Source: Moniliophthora roreri (Eukaryota > Basidiomycota > Agaricomycetes > Agaricales > Marasmiaceae). From it: a stretch of DNA of 64,000 nucleotides. Of the stretch, positions 56,315 to 64,000 are shown piece after piece (positions within the stretch are counted from its first letter, which is position 1; each line of letters starts with the position of its first letter). The notes below the pieces were generated by a model. It saw only the letters and a program-made list of their open reading frames with translations. It searched no databases and was not told the DNA's origin. The stretch covers positions 1 to 64,000 of the forward strand of contig LATX02000196.1 in NCBI GenBank assembly GCA_001466705.2. Reading direction: 5' to 3'. A program made the position numbers and the translations under genes.

Positions 56315-57452
56315 GCTTTGCCACCTTGATTTATTCGACTCGTGTTCCTGACACTCTACTTGCCACCTCCAACCTAATAACCTACATTCATCCTCATCTT
56401 GGCACTCGTTTACAACTGCGTATCACCCTTTCCCTCTCTGCTTCTATGTATGTATTAGTTGGGACTTTTCTTGGCTTTGTGTGTTTAATCGAACTATCTA
56501 TGGACATTGTATCACCTAACATATCTTCTCCTTACAGCTCTTTCAACATGTACGGATGGGACGGGAAATTTACATATAGTATTCACTTTAAAAAACACCT
56601 GGATATTACTGTAGACCGTTCCTTTATCGAGACAATATACGATCGTACCTTGCTGTCCTTGTTCCTTTTTTTTTTTCCACCGATGTCAGTCTTCACTCGA
56701 CCAAGGCACGACCTTGCGCGGAGTTGCGTCTTCCCACAAAAGGCACCAACACAAACCCTAAGAGCACTATTTGCCCGTGCCTAGACATGTACACGATAAG
56801 GGGCCCTTTGGACGTGATGATGATGATGATGATGAATACTCAACTTGCTACGTATAGTGTCTACATTTCTGCTCTTCTGATAAATTGGGGTGACTCACTT
56901 GTCAAATAGTCAATTCAAGTCAAAGCAGTGACCTGTGGGTGCGGGAAAAAAAAAAAAAACAAGCAGAGAAAGCACGGGCGGGGGGGGGGTACTGCCAAAC
57001 AAACAAAAAAGGCGATCATGATGATGATGATTTGCAATTTACGGACGTGGAAATTGGGCATGCGCAAGCCCATCTCTTGTCTTGGAGGGGCTGAGCGCTC
57101 TGAAGCCCTGGGCAAGATCGGTGGATCTACCGTTTTTTTTTTTTTTTTTGCACAGGAATTGTTAAATTGAAAAGAGGGAGAGAGAAATTTCTGTTTCCGC
57201 GACCCCCCGGATCTCTCCAACTGAATTACTTTTGTGATGAGTAGTCCTTTCTGGAGGGCTGTCCCACAAGGTCGTTTAAACCAATTTGTGTGCCTACCTT
57301 TTTATTGAACAGAGCATTTACTCGAACAACGGAGGTTCCGACTCGGGGCAGATGGGTGGGGGGTGTCTAGAATTGTTATTGATGGGTTGGCCGGAATACG
57401 TTGCCGAAGGTTTGTGCCCTGAAATATGACCTTGTTCGTGCTCAATTTCAAG

Positions 57453-57490
<38 letters not shown>

Positions 57491-60147
57491 CGTACGAGTG
57501 TCTCTTTCTTGTCCATCTTTGAACAATTGTCAAATCTGTTGCTATTGCGCTTTGGGCCCTCTTTTAAGCGTGAGGGGGAGATAGGGGATATATCCCCTCC
57601 TGAGGACTAGTGTGAGGGACGGTTCCCGTCCCTTTCAGTGAGTCATTCCTTGATTCCGAGATCATCTTGAGCAAAATTTCATATTCGTCGGTAAAAACTG
57701 CGGAAGAAAGACTTTGATTTTTCATCAGGATGTGACCTAGGATGACATGGTTAGGGATAATAGGCGATACGCCTCTAGGGTGCGGAGTAAACCCCCCCCC
57801 CCCCAAGTGAGGTCATGGGAAGCTTCTTGCTTCTTGGGCTGAAGGGCGCTGCGGGGAGCGAGATGGGGTGGGGTTCGAGAATGGGTCCGAGCCTGTTCAA
57901 TTGACCCTCGGAATCGGGAGATCAAGGATTCCGTGACATGGGAGGGGTCAGCCGATGTCTAAAACCAGAGCTATATCATATCATATCATATAATCTCTGA
58001 CCTGTCTATTATCCGACGTCATGAGGATGGCTATGAACGTAGTACAAGTATTCAAGAAATCATCCCTTCTGAATAAAGTTTTGGGCAGTCGATGGAGTAA
58101 GTGGAGCTGGGGGGCGAACGCAGGAAGGGGGGGGGAAAAAACAAAATTTCGGAAGTCTACTTCGGCTGAAGCGTGATTGGCCGACCTTATCGGAGATAGA
58201 ACGCGTGATCGCGTTATATGATGATGATGTGACCATTCGTCACGTCTTGTGTAAGTTGTGACGTGACGTTTTCTGTCTCTTTTTTTTTTTTTTCTTTTGT
58301 AACCCGTTCCGCACTCTTTTACCGCCACCGTCAAACCTTTTGCGATCAATAACAAAACTATGGGACCTTGTAGGACGGTGTTTGCTCATTTCAACTGGGG
58401 AAAAAAAAAAAAAAGAGGCGTGCGTGCTCTCATCGTTTTTTTTTTTTTAGAATTACACCTCGTGTATCTTGTGGTCTGTTTTGGCTTGACGGGGCGGGGT
58501 TATCTTTTTCTCCTCGAAATGAACATTGCTCTAGTACTGGTTTCTGTTTTTAGAAGTCGCCGAGAAGATCTCCATATACATATTCTACCCGAATTAGTGG
58601 CGTCCATGTCATTCCACAAACGCTCATCCGTGTGCAAACTTGCAGCCCGCTCCTCCACACCCGTTTGGAGTAGGAATGAGAGAGAGTATGTGTGGTAGAA
58701 ACGCTCATACACAATGTATCAGCTGTGCTTGATTAGCATGTCAGCATTACTGTAGTGCTGATCATGACTCTTTTTGCATGCTACATGCCGCGATCCTGTT
58801 GTGGGTTCAAAAAAGAAGCCAACCAAACTGGTTCGTTTTTTTTCCAACCTCTATAATCTTGCTTCTTTTTGATCTCGAATTGGCCCGCAAACTGCCTTGG
58901 AATCTTCATTCTGACATCAACTGTTTTTTTTACAAATAGGGATGAAAAAGTGACAACCAGCGAGAATGGCGCGGTTCGAGGGGCATGGATTCTGACCTCG
59001 TCGTTACCAGCAACCAAAAAAAGTGTTGTTGGCTGCAGACTATGATATCAGGCGCCCGCTGATGAATTTAACCTTCCAAACACGGTTTGCCGATCTCTTA
59101 GGGAAAGTGATTTTCACACTCTTGATGCGTGGGTGTTTATCTCTCTCTCTCTACTCTACTGAGATTAGACCTAAAGCGGATGACCCCCCCAAGCGACGGA
59201 ATTACCCGAGGTTAGCAGCCCTCGATTTGTCGACCTGACGATGCTGCTCTCCAAGCAAGGGTCCTTTGGACGATTTAAACGAATTCCGGGAGAGGTTGAG
59301 TCAAAATGTGTATGCATGAGGCGGGGCTATTCGAAAATGTGATTCGGACAAGTTTTTGACTTGAATAGGAAATCGGACATTTGACAGATACGATACGAAC
59401 CAGCCAACGAACCCGGTGGACTATGATAATGAATCCTTCTTGCTAAGTAACCGGAAAATCCTGGATATGATTGGATATCAACACTAATTCTCTCAATCGA
59501 CAGGGTACAGGTATGCGTCTGTGCGAGGTTGGGGGGGGGGGGGGGGGGTGTGCAATTTGCGAGAAGCACATACACACGCAAGCTTCTTTCCCCATTAATG
59601 AAACGGAAACAGCACCTGCCGGGGATGCTGTGCACGTTTGCCTCGTTTCGGTTATTAAAGTTGGGTCGAGTGTTGTATGAGCGGTGGTGGACGGTGGGAC
59701 TGGAATCGGGGACAAGACATTGGTTGGACTACGGAGAAAAGGATTTGAAGCAAGAGAGAGAGGAATGAGGTGGGATTTTGAAATGATATGGTTCTGTGAG
59801 AAATGATGAGCAAGTGATATGGCCACATTGGCACCGTAATGCACGTATGTGCCAATGGCGGCAAACTCCTTTGAACCAATTCCGATGGACCCAAACGCTT
59901 GGTCAGGGCAGGCGAGACTCCTGTGCATCGGTTACGAAACTGAGAAGATCTCAGATTGGCGATTCCATTTGTGGTGCCGAACTAATTTTTGACGCTCAAA
60001 AGTAAGATTCGAGTACGTTGTTGACTTTTGTATTCCTGACATACAGGACAGGCTCATTCGGTAATTTCTTATAAGAAGATCCTCTGTTCCCTTCCGGTCT
60101 CTCAGTTGAACATTCTCCTCCGTCCATTTCATAGCGCGATATATCCA
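56315..60147. repeat. Spacer rich in homopolymers and simple repeats
   Basis: 3.8 kb with no gene recognised. It contains a (GAT)n-like run near 56,815-56,835, an A13 run near 56,946, T17 at 57,133-57,149, (TC)16 at 57,457-57,488, C13 at 57,792-57,804, long T or A runs near 58,280, 58,400 and 58,437, and G18 at 59,531-59,548. This mix is much denser than elsewhere in the window. The part near 60,000-60,147 is the TEA-factor promoter and leader. Confidence 0.6.
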
Positions 60148-61893
60148 ATGGATCCTACCTGGTGCGCACAAAGTACCTCCTCCGGTTCTTCCGCCTCTCC
60201 CTCTCCCACTCTCGTCGACAACCTCCGCCTTTGCAACGACGACAATACCGATGCCTCTGACCATCTCGGTACAAGAGACGTGTTCCGTGATGTCGTCAAA
60301 GGCAGGAAAAGCTGGAAAACAATGAAGGGTGGTGAGATGGTCTGGTCTCCAGGTAGTTCTCTTTCCCCGTTTAATCGGAACTCGCTTCTGACAATCCCGT
60401 TATTCAGAACTTGAAGCAGCGCTCCTTGAAGGTATATCCTCCTTCACTTTTTGTTCATCATCTTTCGTGTTGTGTGTTGACACATTCCTCGTTAGGTTTA
60501 GCAAGCTATCAGCCAGACGATTCCAGAGAAACCAGGTTATTGGGCCGGTGAGGCAATCGATCCACTCTATATAACTCGCGTGGTTGTTAACCCAGAATAT
60601 TCTCTCAAGCTTCCCCATGCGCAACCGTTACATCTCTGCATATATTTATCAAAAGACCGGAAAACATCGTACTGCTAAACAAGTTGGAAGTCGACTTCAA
60701 CAACTCCGGGATACATGCGGCACAAAGAAACGTAAGCCTTTTTTGCGCTTTCTGCTTTCCCGGCCTCCCAGTCTCATATATATACTCTTCTTCTGCTAGT
60801 GCAACATCTTCTTTCACCTTGCCGAAGACCAGCACAGTCTATAGCATCCCGCAACTTCCACTACGGTTCTCTCCAACGTTACGGCCTTTCATGCGAGTCT
60901 GCATCATCCAGTGACGGCTCAGCCCCTGCTTCCCCCATCTCTGACAGCGAAGCCGCTTGGAGGCACAAGTCGTCCCACGCTGTAATGTATATCGATATTC
61001 TCCCGGAGAACCATGGATCTTCATCGACACAGTTCTCCGCTGATGGTTCTCATTGCGATCTCTCGACGACCGGTTCTGGTTCTTCCGTCACCGCAGACCA
61101 TCCTCCTCGCCCAATCCGCAATATTGACCCCACCCTCACCTTCACCTCGCGTTGCAACCTTGACCGGACTACACGTTCCGTGTTCCAGGTATACCACTCT
61201 AGCAAAGGCTTTATCCACGAGGAAGAATGCTCTCTTCAACCTTCTTCAGGAGCCAGTGAGGTCGAAGGAACCCAATTCTACACGACGTCACTAGTCCCCA
61301 GCTTCTGGAGAACCATCTGTAATCACTCTGGTAAATTAATTCTCCCACCCTGTTTTACTAGCCAGCCCCTTCTGACTTCATCGGTGACAGACCCTACAGA
61401 GTACACAATCAAACATCAAATCGAACAGGATACGCCAACCCCCTCTGTGTTATTTTCGGCTACCTACAAATTTCGATATCCTATTGAGGCAGCTTCGCAC
61501 CGAGCCCGACTCCCAGAATCATCCTCGGATTTCGACATGAAAGCAGCTCATCATCCGAACGTCGGCCATTACTCCTTTGAGTGCCCGCCCGCTTCCGACG
61601 ATGCCTATGGAAGCCTTACGGAAATCAGCTATAACGCGAACAACGAGATGAGTCTGTATTCGGAATATAATGGGAGTGCCTCCCTACCAAGCACGCCCAG
61701 ATCAGAGGCAAGCATGTCAAGCGGATATGGCCAAAGTGGTGATTCACTTTCGCCAACTTCGAACCAATGGCTCTTCCCTGAATCTTCCCAGATGAATTAC
61801 GTGTGTATTCCGCAACTCCTTTCTTTTACAACTGACGCATTCTAATCATCTTCTTTTTTTTTTTTTTTTTCACCTTTTCAGCGGATCGAGTGA
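60148..61893 (+). CDS. TEA/ATTS-domain transcription factor
   Basis: Nuclear DNA-binding protein of the TEF-1/TEC1/AbaA class. Seven exons join in frame: 60,148-60,352; 60,408-60,431 (24 nt); 60,496-60,547; 60,610-60,731; 60,800-61,330; 61,391-61,800; 61,882-61,893 (Arg-Ile-Glu-stop). The product is 451 residues. The TEA domain spans about residues 53-134: VWSPELEAALLEGLASY, LLGRFPMRNRYISAYIYQ, then GKHRTAKQVGSRLQQL, the DNA-recognition helix, and RDTCGTKK. The rest is Ser/Pro-rich without a second known domain. If the last intron is retained, the frame runs on to 61,845 instead. In ascomycetes AbaA and Tec1 control conidiation and filamentation; the role in mushrooms is unknown to me. Confidence 0.9.
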
Positions 61894-62303
61894 TTCCGAA
61901 GACATGGGTTCGCGATACGTTATATTTATTGAATAATGTGAGTTCTCCGACTCTTTGCCGCTTACCAACTTGAAATCTGACCTCCTCCTTCCTTCCTTCC
62001 TTCCTTCCCTCCTCCCCCGTAGCTATGTTACCACTATATCTCGGTCAGCGTCACATCGCGGACTAATATACCACCTTACTATTCTTCTACCGGATCTTCA
62101 TTAGTACTACTACTAGAAACGGACACAAATCGCTTTCGACTTGCTTTTTTTTTCCCCCGAACTGTTTAGTATATTCTTTCCCAAAATGTTTTTCATAGGA
62201 TCTCTCTCTCTCTCCCCCACCCATGTACCATTACACTATGTACTTTCGTAAGCCCCTTCACAAAATAGTATGTCATTCCCAAATGTTCAAATAAGTCTTG
62301 AAC
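61894..62303. other. 3' untranslated and intergenic region
   Basis: Pyrimidine-rich text with a (TTCC)n run near 61,990-62,010 and T runs. It separates the convergent TEA factor and hypothetical gene. No gene seen. Confidence 0.5.
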
Positions 62304-63008
62304 TCAAAGTCGCCTCTGCTTGTCTAGCTTCCTCGCTTCCCGCTCCATAGATTCTCGAGCTAACTAGATAATAACCCAAGGGGTTAGTTAGTCCTTCTCA
62401 AAAAAAAAAAAAGAAGAAGAAGAAAGTTGTAACGAAAATGACACACAAGTTCAAAAAAAAAAAAAAAACTACTTACGACTCTTGAGAATAGAAATAATTT
62501 GAATTCTAGCCGTGAAATCCTTGGACATCAACGACAAGTCGGAATTATGATTAATGCCTCGCGTGATTCCTTTAGCTATCATCTCCTTTCTAGAACCATC
62601 GGGTAGGGTGGAGTAGGCGTTCACGAGGTTATCGATCCACGTTCGCATAGCGATTGCACCGGCCATACCCTCCCATTTACCCAACTCGAGTACCATATTG
62701 GTAACGCCACCAACTATGACTGAAATTTCCCCTTGTTCTGCTGCTTTTACACCACCACCACCACCAACACCAATGAGTTCGAAGCCGAGTTTGGTGTCAG
62801 GAAAATGCTTCTGAATGATGGAAAGTATGTGTTGGTATGATGTGCCATCGCCTGCTTGGCCGGCTACGGTCCCTCCTGCGATCCAAGCCTTGGTTTTGTC
62901 GACAGCGCTGTACATGTCGCCGCGTAAAGTGGGTGACATGGTCTTCTTCTCGGTGTTGCCGCCTGTAGCTGCTGCTGCTGCAAGCTGACCTGATAGATTG
63001 CGAAACAT
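62304..63008 (-). CDS. Conserved-looking hypothetical protein
   Basis: Two exons, 62,477-63,008 and 62,304-62,359, joined by a 117-nt intron (donor GTAAGT, acceptor TAG) that holds A and T runs; the product is 195 residues. If the donor is ignored the frame ends two codons later at 62,469. The protein has a short Ala-rich N-terminus (MFRNLSGQLAAAAATGG), then GGTVAGQAGDGTSYQHIL, a run of glycines in GVGGGGGVKAAEQGE, and a basic end EREARKLDKQRRL. No signal peptide or membrane helix; the N-terminus could act as a mitochondrial presequence. I do not recognise the family. Composition and splice sites make it look real. Confidence 0.65.
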
Positions 63009-63291
63009 ATTTGTGGATGCGAATGCTAATGCGGGGAATGTGTGCGGGGGAGGGTGAAAGAGGGCTTGAGGGCGGTCGGTCGGAGGCTGTATAGCGTCTT
63101 ACGATGAACTCGTGGGTACCTCAAGGAACTACTACTAAAACGGGTCAAGCACGCGCTGATCCAAAAAGTGCGAACGTGTTATTCATGAGTCAGTTACAAG
63201 CTAGAACAAGTAGTCCAATACGTGAAAGAAACAAGGTAATGCGAACGTGTTCCGATTTCCAACAGCAATCGAACAAACAGAAAGCACCGGT

Positions 63292-64000
63292 TCAGGAGGA
63301 CAACGTAAATACAGAGGAAGTGCCGGTGAAGGGGGTGATAGACCCAATAAGTGGCTTTGAGTCTCCAAAGTAGTGTATGCGGTATGATCCTGCTGTACAA
63401 AAAATCAGCCAAGTGCTGTTGGAGTGGGATCCGATTCTTGCTTACCTGGGGTTCCGGACTCGATGGTCCTAAGGGGTGAAAGTAGGTCAGTCATCTTGAC
63501 GTGTAAGGGAAAGCATGCGCCTCACCAGGAGATGTTCACAGTACTTGTACCAAGAATCTGGGAGTTAAAAAAAAAAAAAAAAAAAAAAGGTTAGGTTGAA
63601 GGTCGAAAGCCAGAGGTATCAGATGGACATACGGTACTAGTCCTACTCCATCGGTAAATCGTCGAAGGATGAGAATCAGATCTGACCGCCTTCCATTGCC
63701 CTGAAACCTGTTGCTCAACGCTCAGGAAAGTTCCCTCCAAGCGAAGGTTACTCTGTAAGTGGCAGTCAGTGACCAAAAATTTAACAATAACAAGATTACT
63801 CACCCTAGGATTGGCTCCAACAAACTGTACATTGACAGTCTCGCCGACACGATAGGGACTAGAGGTTCTGACATCAGTCAGGACATCCCCAAACTTCTTT
63901 CCTATAGGAGGATTATCCAGTATGACTGGTGTCTGTCGAAAGCATTTGAGCTTAGTTAGACTCTTTATTGCAGCCGAAGAAGTTCAGACTTACTTGTAAA
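63292..64000 (-). CDS. Neutral ceramidase, 3' end (continues beyond the window)
   Basis: Neutral/alkaline ceramidases split ceramide into sphingosine and a fatty acid. Only the C-terminal domain is inside the window. Exons on the minus strand: 63,994-64,000 (partial), 63,804-63,932, 63,633-63,752, 63,526-63,557 (32 nt), 63,446-63,468 (23 nt) and 63,292-63,392. Family blocks in order: DNPPIGKKFGDVLTDV, YRVGETVNVQFVGANPR, NLRLEGTFLSVEQQ, GQWKAVRSD, GTSTVNISW, then AGSYRIHYFGDSKPL and ITPFTGTSSVFTL at the end. This is the immunoglobulin-like C-terminal domain of the ceramidase fold; the catalytic Ser domain lies to the right of the window. All splice sites are GT-AG. It is followed on the same strand, 283 bp later, by the hypothetical gene. 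Confidence 0.88.

Noticed and set aside
57860..57900. GGGGTTCGAGAATGGG looked like a tRNA B box.
   Set aside because: No A box or stems fit around it.
63104..63373. An 89-residue plus-strand frame near the right end.
   Set aside because: It overlaps the last ceramidase exon on the opposite strand and has no features of its own.
1..64000. CRISPR arrays, bacterial operons, riboswitches and prophage features.
   Set aside because: No regularly spaced repeats or bacterial gene signals; introns and protein families are fungal.

Overview
The window looks like nuclear DNA of a mushroom-forming basidiomycete (Agaricomycetes). Coding regions are cut by many 45-70 nt introns, almost all GT-AG. The recognisable proteins fit this group: a short heme-thiolate peroxygenase, GH76 proteins with a C-terminal membrane anchor, a membrane-anchored GH5 exo-beta-1,3-glucanase, a TEA/ATTS transcription factor, F-box proteins and a neutral ceramidase. 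This is read from the sequence plus remembered family knowledge; nothing was searched.

Layout. 1-5.34 kb is transposon debris: two related gag-like segments, three copies of a ~130-170 bp repeat, a tRNA-derived SINE candidate, an ORF of the kind found beside KDZ transposases, and a 401-bp palindrome-rich MITE-like element. Two single N bases lie on repeat boundaries, so the local order may be an assembly join. 6.9-9.1 kb holds an F-box/zinc-cluster gene and a peroxygenase gene. 9.2-14.6 kb has only degraded coding-like fragments. An F-box/LRR-like gene follows at 14.66-15.99 kb.

16.2-42.0 kb is the most distinctive part: four GH76 loci (two intact, two decayed) interleaved with three intact six-exon alpha/beta-hydrolase paralogues, plus a tRNA-Asp gene with a 24-nt intron and some unrecognised genes. 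The intact GH76 proteins have a signal peptide, a membrane helix and a cytoplasmic tail ending in a PPxY motif. Two of the three hydrolases have Gly where the nucleophile Ser is expected. A shared job in cell-wall or secreted-glycan biology is inference only.

43.1 kb carries a hAT-type MITE with a perfect 8-bp target-site duplication. 45.1-47.4 kb has a small secreted eight-cysteine protein gene converging on a membrane-anchored beta-rich protein gene with one apparent frameshift. 47.4-53.7 kb is gene-poor. 53.7-64 kb is a conserved block: GH5 glucanase, homopolymer-rich spacer, TEA-domain factor, a hypothetical gene and the 3' end of a ceramidase gene that leaves the window.
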